This document shows, piece after piece, positions 1 through 6,178 of a DNA stretch of 9,102 bases (positions are counted from its first letter, which is position 1; each line of letters opens with the position of its first letter). Source of the stretch: Maritimibacter sp. (GTDB lineage: Bacteria > Pseudomonadota > Alphaproteobacteria > Rhodobacterales > Rhodobacteraceae); NCBI GenBank assembly GCA_003520545.1, contig DOUP01000140.1, positions 404 to 9,505 of the forward strand. The letters are read 5' to 3'. A program made the position numbers and the translations under genes. The notes under the pieces were generated by a model. It worked only from the letters and a program-made list of their open reading frames with translations, made no database searches and had not been told where the DNA came from.

Positions 1-176
1 TTGCCCGGCATCCGAATGTCGCTGACCACGACGCCGGCGAAATCCGGGGCGATATGATCCTTGGCTTCGATATAGCTGCCGGCGAGTGTGGGAGACAGCT
101 CGGCAAGCTCCAGGGTCTGGCCCAGGGCTTCGCGCACGGCGAGATCGTCGTCGACCAGGAGAACGCGGGTGGTCAT
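1..176 (-). CDS. dctD: DctD-like sigma-54 response regulator, N-terminal receiver part only (cut by the left edge)
   Basis: The gene begins with ATG at 176 and reads leftward out of the window, so only 58 whole codons are visible. They form the first half of a receiver (CheY-like) domain. A hydrophobic first strand (VLLV) is followed by the acidic pocket D9-D10-D11. The phosphoacceptor is predicted to be Asp53, in the context VVVSDIRMPG. The stretch EALGQTLELA and the 'IEAKDHI' segment resemble C4-dicarboxylate regulators of the DctD family. Those are phosphorylated by DctB and use a central AAA+ domain and a C-terminal HTH to activate sigma-54 promoters; neither later domain is visible here. 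The start codon overlaps the dctB stop in an ATGA tetranucleotide. A strong GGAGG lies at 184-188, 7 bases upstream and inside the end of dctB, indicating translational coupling. The receiver call is firm. The DctD assignment rests on similarity and on the partner kinase. Confidence 0.85.
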   Translation of the reverse strand, partial: MTTRVLLVDDDLAVREALGQTLELAELSPTLAGSYIEAKDHIAPDFAGVVVSDIRMPG

Positions 177-1900
177 GCCGCCGCCTCCAGTCCCGCTGGC
201 ACGAGATCGACGGTGAAGACCGCGCCGCCGTCCGGGTGGTTCGCCCCCCGTATCGCGCCGCCGAAGCTTTGGATCAGGCCGTAAGAGATCGACAGGCCAA
301 GGCCCATGCCCTCGGCCGAGCCGACTTGCTTGGTGGTGTAAAAGGGATCGAAGACGCGTTCGGGGTGCGAGATGCCGGGCCCGGTGTCGCGGATCGTCAG
401 CCGCACCGTTTCCCCGGCGTCGATGGACAGCGCGATACGCGGAGAGCTCGTGCCGTCCATTGCGTCGACGGCATTGGACAGGAGGTTCACGATTACCTGC
501 TGAAGCCGCACTTCGCCACCGCGCACCATGACCGGCGTCTCCGGCGGCTGATACACAAGCGTGACCCCGTGGCGTTTTAGCTTGTCACCCGTGACTTCCA
601 TCGCGGCCTCTACCACGCCGACGAGATCGACATCGGTAATCGGGCCACTTTCCTGACGGGCGAAGGCGCGGAGGTTCTGGATGATGCGCCCCATGCGGCG
701 CGCGAGATCGGAAATCCGGCCGAGATTTTCACGTGCGACCCCTGGCTTGCCACGGTCGAAGAGCTGTTCGCCGTTTTCCGCAAAGGATCTGATCGCCATG
801 AGCGGTTGGTTCAATTCGTGGCTGATGCCTGCCGACATCTGGCCAAGCGCGGAGAGTTTCCCGGCCTGGATCAGATCGTCCTGCGCCTGTTTCAGCGCGG
901 CTTCGGCCTCTTTTCGTTCCGTCACTTCGCGGCGCAGGTCGGCGTTTACCGACGTCAATTCGCGCGTCCGGTCGCTGACCCGTGCCTCCAGCCGTGCATT
1001 CACGGCGGCTTCGACTTCCAACCGATCCGCAAGCACGCGTCGCTTCTGACCGACCATATAGAGAACCGCGCCGAAGGTCAGGAGCGCGCCGGCAGCGATC
1101 AATCCCCAGAGAAGCGCCGATGCAACCGCGCCGGAGCTGTCCACCAGGATCTCGGCGGTCAAACCGACGGTTGGCAGGTCTCGTGACAGGTGCAGGGCGC
1201 GGAAGGGCAGGTAGCGACCCCCGGAAATCAGCCATTGTTCCTGGCCTGCGATCTGCGCGGACTGGAGTGGCGGCATACCCTCCGCCCGATCCCGCAGGAT
1301 CAGGCCGGAGCGGTTGGTGACGAAGATCTGCCCGGCCCGGTCCGTGAAGAATACGGGCGGCGCATCGCCGGGCCAGTTGTTTTCGATCTTGCTGACCGGC
1401 ACGCGGGTCATGACGGCGCCGATCACCCGGCCCTCGTCCTCCTGAACCGGGGCCGCGAAGGCGAATACGCGAGTTTGAGTGCCAGCGCCCGCGATGATTT
1501 CGTTGTCCGTGCCCAAGGCGCCGTTCAGGGCGCGCGCCAAGGGTGGCTCATGAGGAGACCGGGCGGCGCTGCTGCCCGCGCTGCCCGCCGCGATGCGGCC
1601 GGTCCTGTCCACGACAGAAATGTCCCATGCGCCGGTCATGTCGGCCATGCCTTGCACGACCTCCTGGGCCAGGGCGCGATCTCCGCCGCCGGTCAGAAGC
1701 GCCTTCAGGTCAGGGTGACGGGAGAGCACGACCGCCAGTTCGCGATAGCGAAAAAGTTGGCCGGTGACCCGGTCAGATGCCAGCGCAAGGTCGGCCTCGC
1801 CCTGTTCCGCCAACCGGTTTATGCGATCCTGAAACGCCGTCCAGCCCACTGCGATGGCCAGCAGGGCGGCGAACAAGAGGAAAAGGATCGAACGAAGCAT
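173..1900 (-). CDS. dctB: DctB-like membrane sensor histidine kinase
   Basis: This is a 575-residue sensor kinase, close to the usual DctB length. Residues 4-23 form a first membrane helix. Residues about 24-258 form a periplasmic sensing region, probably of the double-PAS (dCache) type that in DctB binds C4-dicarboxylates such as succinate. Residues 261-284 form a second helix. A coiled-coil linker (about 290-345, rich in E, R and A) leads to the HisKA domain with phosphoacceptor His361 in SHELNQPL. The ATPase domain shows an N box (N472, N476 in VNLLSNAVDAM), a G1 box (DTGPGI, 505-510), an F box (FDPFYTTK, 517-524) and a G2 box (GMGLGL, 531-536). All catalytic boxes are intact. The ATG at 1900 has only a weak upstream purine tract. 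The gene ends in a 4-base overlap with dctD. No dicarboxylate transporter gene is visible, so the ligand is inferred from the family. Confidence 0.88.
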   Translation of the reverse strand: MLRSILFLLFAALLAIAVGWTAFQDRINRLAEQGEADLALASDRVTGQLFRYRELAVVLSRHPDLKALLTGGGDRALAQEVVQGMADMTGAWDISVVDRTGRIAAGSAGSSAARSPHEPPLARALNGALGTDNEIIAGAGTQTRVFAFAAPVQEDEGRVIGAVMTRVPVSKIENNWPGDAPPVFFTDRAGQIFVTNRSGLILRDRAEGMPPLQSAQIAGQEQWLISGGRYLPFRALHLSRDLPTVGLTAEILVDSSGAVASALLWGLIAAGALLTFGAVLYMVGQKRRVLADRLEVEAAVNARLEARVSDRTRELTSVNADLRREVTERKEAEAALKQAQDDLIQAGKLSALGQMSAGISHELNQPLMAIRSFAENGEQLFDRGKPGVARENLGRISDLARRMGRIIQNLRAFARQESGPITDVDLVGVVEAAMEVTGDKLKRHGVTLVYQPPETPVMVRGGEVRLQQVIVNLLSNAVDAMDGTSSPRIALSIDAGETVRLTIRDTGPGISHPERVFDPFYTTKQVGSAEGMGLGLSISYGLIQSFGGAIRGANHPDGGAVFTVDLVPAGLEAAA

Positions 1901-1962
1901 GGCGGTCAGGCGATCATGGCAATTGAGCCGGGATCATACCCCCGGACCCAACTCATGGCGAG
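1901..1962. other. Short gap between the Anbu gene and dctB, with a weak inverted repeat
   Basis: This 62-base gap separates the Anbu stop codon from the dctB start on the minus strand. It contains a 5-base inverted repeat (CCGGG at 1928-1932, CCCGG at 1941-1945) with an 8-base spacer. No T-run follows it in the direction of transcription, so it is not a convincing intrinsic terminator. I saw no clear promoter here either. Whether dctB is read through from the Anbu operon or has its own promoter cannot be decided from the sequence. Confidence 0.4.
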
Positions 1963-2700
1963 TCACCCGTCGAGCTTGAAATCCGGAAGGGACTCCAGCG
2001 CGTTCTTGAGCGCCTCGCCCCATTCGGACGAGATCTTTTGGAAATACGCATCGTCGGCCTGGATGCGAGACCGGTGCCCCAACCGCAGACTGTCCGTTTC
2101 ATAAAGCTGGAAATCCAGGGGCAGGCCGACGGAAAGGTTCGCTTTGATCGTGGAATCGAAGCTGACGCACAAAAGCTTCAAGGCTTCTTCGAAGCTCATT
2201 GCGGGGTCATAGGCGCGCACCAAAATTGGGCGGCCGTACTTGGTTTCACCGATCTGGAAGAACGGGCTGTCGGAACCGGCCTCGATAAAATTGCCTTCAG
2301 GGTAGATCAGGAACAGGCGCGGCGGTCCGCCGGCGATCTGCCCCCCCAGAATGAGCGTCGCGCGGAACGAACTGTCGGCCTTTTGCCCTTCGCCCCCGTG
2401 TTCCGAAATCACGTCGTGCAGGGTTTCCGCGATCAGGCGCGCGGCCTGAAACATCGACGGCACCTCGAACAGCGACGGGGCGCGGTCTACGTGCGCCTTG
2501 GTGCGCTCTTCGAGCATCGAGACCACGGACTGCGTGGTGGCGAGGTTGCCTGCGCTCATCAGCACGAACGCACGTTCTCCCGGCACTTCCCAGGTGTGCA
2601 TCTTGTTGAACACCGACACGTTATCGACGCCCGCGTTGGTGCGGGTGTCCGACATCATGACGAGACCTCGGTCAAGCATCATGCCTACGCAATACGTCAT
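1963..2700 (-). CDS. Anbu / bacterial proteasome-homologue peptidase (proteasome-type N-terminal Thr hydrolase)
   Basis: This is a 245-residue protein of the Anbu (BPH, COG3484) branch of the proteasome beta-subunit/HslV superfamily, at full length for the family. The predicted nucleophile is Thr2, exposed as Thr1 once the initiator Met is removed; there is no propeptide. The supporting residues are visible: Asp18 in the SDTRTNAG motif and Lys33 in VFNKMHTW (mature numbering 17 and 32). The AGNLATTQSV segment (about 50-59) is characteristic of Anbu. Family members form ring- or spiral-shaped oligomers in the cytoplasm, and their substrates are unknown. The ATG at 2700 has an AGGAAG site (2706-2711) 5 bases upstream that overlaps the transglutaminase stop codon, so the two genes are coupled. 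It is the last gene of the four-gene cluster. No AAA+ unfoldase gene is in the window, unlike HslUV or Mpa-proteasome systems. The family call is secure; the role is not. Confidence 0.93.
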   Translation of the reverse strand: MTYCVGMMLDRGLVMMSDTRTNAGVDNVSVFNKMHTWEVPGERAFVLMSAGNLATTQSVVSMLEERTKAHVDRAPSLFEVPSMFQAARLIAETLHDVISEHGGEGQKADSSFRATLILGGQIAGGPPRLFLIYPEGNFIEAGSDSPFFQIGETKYGRPILVRAYDPAMSFEEALKLLCVSFDSTIKANLSVGLPLDFQLYETDSLRLGHRSRIQADDAYFQKISSEWGEALKNALESLPDFKLDG

Positions 2701-2709
2701 TTGGACTTC

Positions 2710-3507
2710 CTACTGCTGCGCGACCTGGATTTGAACATCCAGAGACTCGTTCGCCCCGCCGATCCGCGAGCCTCTTACGGGCGCGGCTTCTGTATAATCG
2801 AGCCCGGTTGCAACCCGGACGTAGCGTTCATCCGGTGAATACCCGTTCGACACGTCGAAACCGACCCACCCCAGCCCATCGACATGAGCCTCCGCCCAGG
2901 CGTGGGTGGCCTCTTGGTCGATCCGATCGTTCATCATCAGGTAGCCCGAGACGTACCGCGCAGGAAAGCCAAGCTCCCGGGCACAGGCGAGGAAGATATG
3001 GGTATGATCCTGACAGACCCCGCGGCCTTCGGAGATCGCTTGTTCCGCGACCCAATTCGGGTAACTCACGCCAACTTCGTAGGTAACGGCCTCACGGATC
3101 GCGGCCGACAGCGAATGAAGCCTGTCGATATCCGTGTCGCCTTCGGCTTTGCGAGCCAGGGCGCGCACGCCGGCGCCGGGCTTGGTCAGCGGGGTCGGGC
3201 GTTTGTAGAGCCAGAGCGGCGATGGGCCGGGATGGGGCCCGACGACGCCGGAATTTCCCTCGATCTCCACCTCGCCTTCGGAGGTGACCGTTACCAAGGT
3301 GGCGTCACGGTCGATCGAGATCAGCTCCACCACGTTGTGATGGTTGTCCTGGAATGCCAGCTCTTTCTGGCCACCATCAACGGTCGTGCTCCAGTAGAGC
3401 ACCTCCTGCTGGTGGCCGGTCTTCGGTGTCTTGCGAAGCTGCTGGAGCCCGTACACCACCGGTTCGTCGAACTGGTAGCGCGTGACATGTTTGATCTTGA
3501 GCCGCAT
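2710..3507 (-). CDS. Transglutaminase-like cysteine protease of the Anbu cluster
   Basis: This 265-residue protein has the bacterial transglutaminase-like architecture (COG1305). An N-terminal beta-rich domain (residues 1-95, starting MRLKIKHVTRYQFDEPV) is typical of this subgroup. A catalytic papain-fold domain follows. The triad is visible: Cys165 in GRGVCQDHTHIF, His202 in ATHAWAEA and Asp218 in WVGFDVSNG. There is no signal peptide, so it is probably cytoplasmic. Such proteins usually act as proteases or peptidases rather than cross-linkers. In this cluster it is inferred to cut or release the product made by the ATP-grasp and alpha-E proteins; that role is not shown experimentally by anything here. 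The start at 3507 is supported by AAGGA (3513-3517) 5 bases upstream, overlapping the TAA stop of the alpha-E gene. The gap to the next gene, Anbu, is 9 bases. Confidence 0.92.
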   Translation of the reverse strand: MRLKIKHVTRYQFDEPVVYGLQQLRKTPKTGHQQEVLYWSTTVDGGQKELAFQDNHHNVVELISIDRDATLVTVTSEGEVEIEGNSGVVGPHPGPSPLWLYKRPTPLTKPGAGVRALARKAEGDTDIDRLHSLSAAIREAVTYEVGVSYPNWVAEQAISEGRGVCQDHTHIFLACARELGFPARYVSGYLMMNDRIDQEATHAWAEAHVDGLGWVGFDVSNGYSPDERYVRVATGLDYTEAAPVRGSRIGGANESLDVQIQVAQQ

Positions 3508-3515
3508 GAGAGTCC

Positions 3516-4454
3516 TTACACGTAGAAACGATAGTCCTGCTCGATCTGGCCACCCAGCTCGCGAAGCGCGTTCAGGACGCTTTGAATGTATTCATGCAGA
3601 CCAAAGTCGAAGATCTCGTCAATATCGTGCATGGACAGACGTTGCGCAAGCTTGTCCGCCATATCGTGAACAGGAAGCCGCGTGTCATAGTCGCTCGCCA
3701 GAAAGCCGAGGTTGTCGCGGATTTTCGACACGCAGAAATTAAGGCTTCGGGGCATCCGTTTGTCGAGGATGAGGAATTGCGCGATGTCATGCGCGTTGGG
3801 CTGACTGCCGTACACCATACGGTAGCCCCCTTTTGCTGAAACCGACCGCAGGATCGTATCCCACTGCACATTGTCGATAGTCGATCCGACCGCGAAGACC
3901 GACGGCAAAAGCACGTAGTATTTCACGTCGAGGATTCGGGCGGTGTTGTCCCCGCGCTCCAGGAACGTTCCGATCCGCGCGAAGTCGTAAATGTCGGTGC
4001 GCATCATGGTGCCATGGGTCGCGCCCCGGACAAGCGCCGTGCGCTGGCGAATGCTCTTGAGCACATTGGGCAGGTCGCGCTGGCTGACCTTGCGCGCCAG
4101 CAGCTCTTTCACCCGGATGTAGCAGGCATTCATCGCCTCCCAGACATCATGGGTCAGGGCGGTTCGCACCATCCGCGCATTCTGGCGCGCTTCGGACAGC
4201 GTGGAGAGAACGGAGGACGGGTTGTCCTTGTCCCGCAGCATCCAGTTGACGGCTTGTTCCTGGGTGATCTGGTCACCGTGGAATGCCTTGTAGCCGCCCG
4301 CGACGCCTGCGGTTCGCATGATGCTTTCCCATTCCATCGACCCGGACCGAGTAATGGATATGCGCTGACCGGTTTCGATCAGCCGCGTGGCGTTCTCGGC
4401 CCGCTCCAGGGAGCGGAACATCCAGTAAAGGCCGTTTGCAGTTTTCCCCAGCAT
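3516..4454 (-). CDS. Alpha-E domain protein (COG2307)
   Basis: This is a 312-residue, largely helical protein of the alpha-E family, about the full length of the family. It opens with the signature MLGKTANGLYWMFRSLERAE, in which YWM..R..ERAEN is the most conserved part. Other conserved-looking stretches include NPSSV near residue 80, ARMVRT, and RGDNTARILDVKYYVLLP around residues 167-184. The biochemical function is unknown. The domain occurs almost always beside, or fused to, the circularly permuted ATP-grasp enzyme, and it is thought to be its partner. I chose ATG at 4454 rather than the in-frame TTG at 4463. GGAGG at 4465-4469 sits 10 bases from the ATG but only 1 base from the TTG, and family members start MLGKTA. 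The start lies 5 bases after the ATP-grasp TGA stop, so translation is likely coupled. Confidence 0.92.
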   Translation of the reverse strand: MLGKTANGLYWMFRSLERAENATRLIETGQRISITRSGSMEWESIMRTAGVAGGYKAFHGDQITQEQAVNWMLRDKDNPSSVLSTLSEARQNARMVRTALTHDVWEAMNACYIRVKELLARKVSQRDLPNVLKSIRQRTALVRGATHGTMMRTDIYDFARIGTFLERGDNTARILDVKYYVLLPSVFAVGSTIDNVQWDTILRSVSAKGGYRMVYGSQPNAHDIAQFLILDKRMPRSLNFCVSKIRDNLGFLASDYDTRLPVHDMADKLAQRLSMHDIDEIFDFGLHEYIQSVLNALRELGGQIEQDYRFYV

Positions 4455-4459
4455 CGCGG

Positions 4460-5884
4460 TCAATCCTCCAACACCCAGGTGTCCTTGGTTCCGCCGCCCT
4501 GCGACGAATTCACGACAAGCGACCCCTTCTGAAGCGCCACGCGGGTCAGGCCGCCGGGCGTGATGTTGATGCCATCGGGGCTAACCATAACGTAAGGCCG
4601 CAGGTCCACGTGACGCGGTGCCAGCCCCGTCTTGGTGAAAATCGGCACGGTCGATAGGCTCAGGGTCGGCTGCGCGATATAGTTGCTGGGCCGCGCCTGG
4701 AGCTTCTTGCGGAACGCGCGGATGTCTTTCTTGGTCGCGGTTGGTCCGATCAGCATCCCGTAGCCGCCCGAGCCATGCACCTCTTTCACGACCAGATCTT
4801 CGAGGTTGTCGAGAACGTAGGCGAGGCTGTCGGGATCGGAGCAGCGCCACGTCGGCACGTTCTCCAGGATCGGGCGTTCGCCGGTGTAGAACTCCACGAT
4901 CTCGGGCATGTAGCTGTAGATCGCCTTGTCGTCCGCTATGCCGGTGCCGGGAGCATTGGCGATGGTGATCCCGCCCGCGCGGTAGACATCCATGATCCCC
5001 GGCACGCCAAGCTGGCTTTCGGGATTGAAGTTGAGCGGATCGAGGAAATCGTCATCGACCCGGCGATAGAGCACGTCGATCGGCTGGTAACCACGGGTGG
5101 TCCGCATGGCGACGCGCCCGTCGACGACGCGCAGGTCGTGCCCCTCGACCAGTTCCGCGCCCATCTGGTCGGCGAGGAAGGCGTGTTCGAAGTAGGCCGA
5201 GTTGTAGATCCCGGGCGTCAGAACCGCGACCACGGGCGGACCGTTGGTCGCCGCCGGGGCACAGGCCGCCAGGGAACGACGCAGATCGGTCGGATAGCTC
5301 GACACCTCCTTCACCGACGTGCGCGCGAAAAGCTCCGGGAACATCTGCAACATCGTTTCCCGGTTCTCGAGCATGTAGCTCACCCCGGACGGTGTGCGCG
5401 CGTTGTCTTCGAGCACGTAAAACTCGTTGTTGTCGGTGCGGACAAGGTCGATGCCGACGATATGCGTGTAGACGCCGCCCGCGGGTTTCACCCCGATCAT
5501 TTGGGGCAGGAACGCTTCGTTTTGCGCGATCATCTCGGCCGGGATGCGGCCCGCCTTGATGATTTCCTGCCGCCCGTAGATGTCGCCAAGAAACGCGTTG
5601 ATGGCGCGGACCCGCTGTTCAATCCCCTTGGCGAGCTTTTGCCATTCGCGCGCGGCGATAATGCGCGGCACGATGTCGAAGGGGATCAATCGCTCCTCCG
5701 CCTCTTGTCGCCCGTAAACATTAAAGGTGATGCCGGTCAGTCGGAAAAGCTCGTCCGCTTCACGCTGCTTGGTGCGCAGACGTTTGGGGTCTTGCTCTTC
5801 GAACCATGTGTGGAACTCGGCATATGGGTCGCGGAGGCTTTGGTCGCGCCCCCACATCTCATCGAAAATGGAAGGTTCGGTCAT
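4460..5884 (-). CDS. Circularly permuted type 2 ATP-grasp enzyme (COG2308)
   Basis: This 474-residue protein is the first gene of the Anbu cluster. It belongs to the circularly permuted ATP-grasp family (formerly DUF404/DUF407), predicted amide- or peptide-bond-forming ligases that use ATP and an acyl-phosphate intermediate. Motifs seen are FYVLEDNARTPSGVSYMLEN (about 155-174), NAPGTGIADDKA (310-321), the nucleotide-binding loop VVKEVHGSGGYGM (365-377), HVDLRPYV (425-432) and GGLTRVA (444-450). These are all as in functional members, and no key segment is missing. An in-frame TAG three codons before ATG 5884 rules out a longer form. No good ribosome binding site precedes this ATG, unlike the downstream genes, so it could be leaderless or use a weak site. 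The product is unknown. The neighbours suggest a peptide or a peptide tag that the transglutaminase-like protein and Anbu later process. Confidence 0.93.
   Translation of the reverse strand: MTEPSIFDEMWGRDQSLRDPYAEFHTWFEEQDPKRLRTKQREADELFRLTGITFNVYGRQEAEERLIPFDIVPRIIAAREWQKLAKGIEQRVRAINAFLGDIYGRQEIIKAGRIPAEMIAQNEAFLPQMIGVKPAGGVYTHIVGIDLVRTDNNEFYVLEDNARTPSGVSYMLENRETMLQMFPELFARTSVKEVSSYPTDLRRSLAACAPAATNGPPVVAVLTPGIYNSAYFEHAFLADQMGAELVEGHDLRVVDGRVAMRTTRGYQPIDVLYRRVDDDFLDPLNFNPESQLGVPGIMDVYRAGGITIANAPGTGIADDKAIYSYMPEIVEFYTGERPILENVPTWRCSDPDSLAYVLDNLEDLVVKEVHGSGGYGMLIGPTATKKDIRAFRKKLQARPSNYIAQPTLSLSTVPIFTKTGLAPRHVDLRPYVMVSPDGINITPGGLTRVALQKGSLVVNSSQGGGTKDTWVLED
4465..4469 (-). promoter_or_regulatory. 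Ribosome binding site that decides the alpha-E start
   Basis: On the minus strand this reads GGAGG and lies inside the last codons of the ATP-grasp gene. It is 10 bases before ATG 4454 and only 1 base before the upstream TTG at 4463. It therefore supports the ATG start and coupling to the ATP-grasp gene. Confidence 0.6.
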
Positions 5885-5946
5885 GGACCCATACTATTGC
5901 GCAAAATCCCCATCACAATCGGATTCACTCAAAGAGCGTGTTCTGG

Positions 5947-5952
5947 GGTCAA
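5947..5952 (-). promoter_or_regulatory. Candidate -35 element (TTGACC) for the Anbu operon
   Basis: TTGACC is read on the minus strand about 60 bases before the ATP-grasp start. The expected -10 position holds no recognisable TATAAT-like hexamer, although alphaproteobacterial -10 boxes are often poor. This is a weak candidate only. Confidence 0.2.
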
Positions 5953-6001
5953 GTTTTCAGGGGCAGTCTACGGAGTTGCACAGAAATTAGGCGCAAAACC
6001 G

Positions 6002-6007
6002 TGTCAA
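6002..6007 (-). promoter_or_regulatory. Candidate -35 element (TTGACA) for the Anbu operon
   Basis: A perfect TTGACA is read on the minus strand about 118 bases before the ATP-grasp start. A TAATTT hexamer follows after only 12 bases, which is too close, and nothing convincing lies 16-18 bases away. If used, it would give a leader of roughly 80-90 bases. Confidence 0.25.
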
Positions 6008-6035
6008 AAGGGTGTTGTAAAGATGCGTCGCCACC

Positions 6036-6054
6036 GAGGGAAAACCATACCCTC
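6036..6054. promoter_or_regulatory. Short inverted repeat, possible operator
   Basis: GAGGG at 6036-6040 and CCCTC at 6050-6054 form a 5-base inverted repeat around a 9-base A-rich spacer, near the centre of the divergent intergenic region. The arms are short enough to arise by chance in GC-rich DNA. A binding-site role is speculative. Confidence 0.2.
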
Positions 6055-6164
6055 CACTAAATGGTACATTTTTTCTAGCAAGTCGCCGCCAAAGACGGTA
6101 ACTCTTTAATAGAGCACAAAAAGAACGCGACCGATCAAAAAATAAAACGGCGCGGTATTGAGGT

Positions 6165-6170
6165 AGGCGG
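6165..6170 (+). promoter_or_regulatory. Probable ribosome binding site of the adhesin gene
   Basis: AGGCGG ends 8 bases before ATG 6179, and a second purine-rich GAGG lies at 6160-6163. The spacing suits the ATG at 6179, which also begins the conserved family N-terminus. The match to the consensus is moderate. Confidence 0.45.
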
Positions 6171-6178
6171 TACATAGC

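Larger units (their letters stand above)
5885..6178. promoter_or_regulatory. Divergent intergenic control region between the Anbu operon and the adhesin gene
   Basis: This 294-base stretch has no convincing gene. It lies between two divergently transcribed units, so promoters for both should be here. It is clearly richer in A+T than its flanks, especially around 6056-6150. Short reading frames inside it have no family features. I could not identify a good -35/-10 pair on either strand. Two TTGAC cores face the ATP-grasp gene and one short inverted repeat is present; these are listed separately. No sigma-54 (TGGCAC-N5-TTGC) site was seen. Confidence 0.65.

Noticed and set aside
1928..1945. Possible terminator after the Anbu gene
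   Set aside because: The stem is only 5 base pairs and no T-run follows it on the minus strand.
1190..2104. A 304-codon plus-strand open frame across dctB and the end of the Anbu gene
   Set aside because: It spans two well-supported minus-strand genes and their gap, has low-complexity Arg/Gly-rich translation and no recognisable domain.
4455..4463. TTG at 4463 as the start of the alpha-E gene
   Set aside because: The ribosome binding site would be only 1 base away, whereas ATG at 4454 has usable spacing and matches the usual family N-terminus.
4775..6109. A 444-codon plus-strand open frame opposite the ATP-grasp gene
   Set aside because: It is the antisense shadow of a GC-rich coding region. 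Its translation has no family motifs, and the opposite strand encodes an intact, motif-complete ATP-grasp enzyme.
5987..6175. A 62-codon minus-strand frame in the divergent intergenic region
   Set aside because: Its translation is basic and aromatic with no recognisable family. Base composition resembles non-coding DNA and no clear ribosome binding site was seen.
5885..6178. Possible sigma-54 promoter controlled by the neighbouring DctD
   Set aside because: No TGGCAC-N5-TTGC-like pair was found on either strand in this region.
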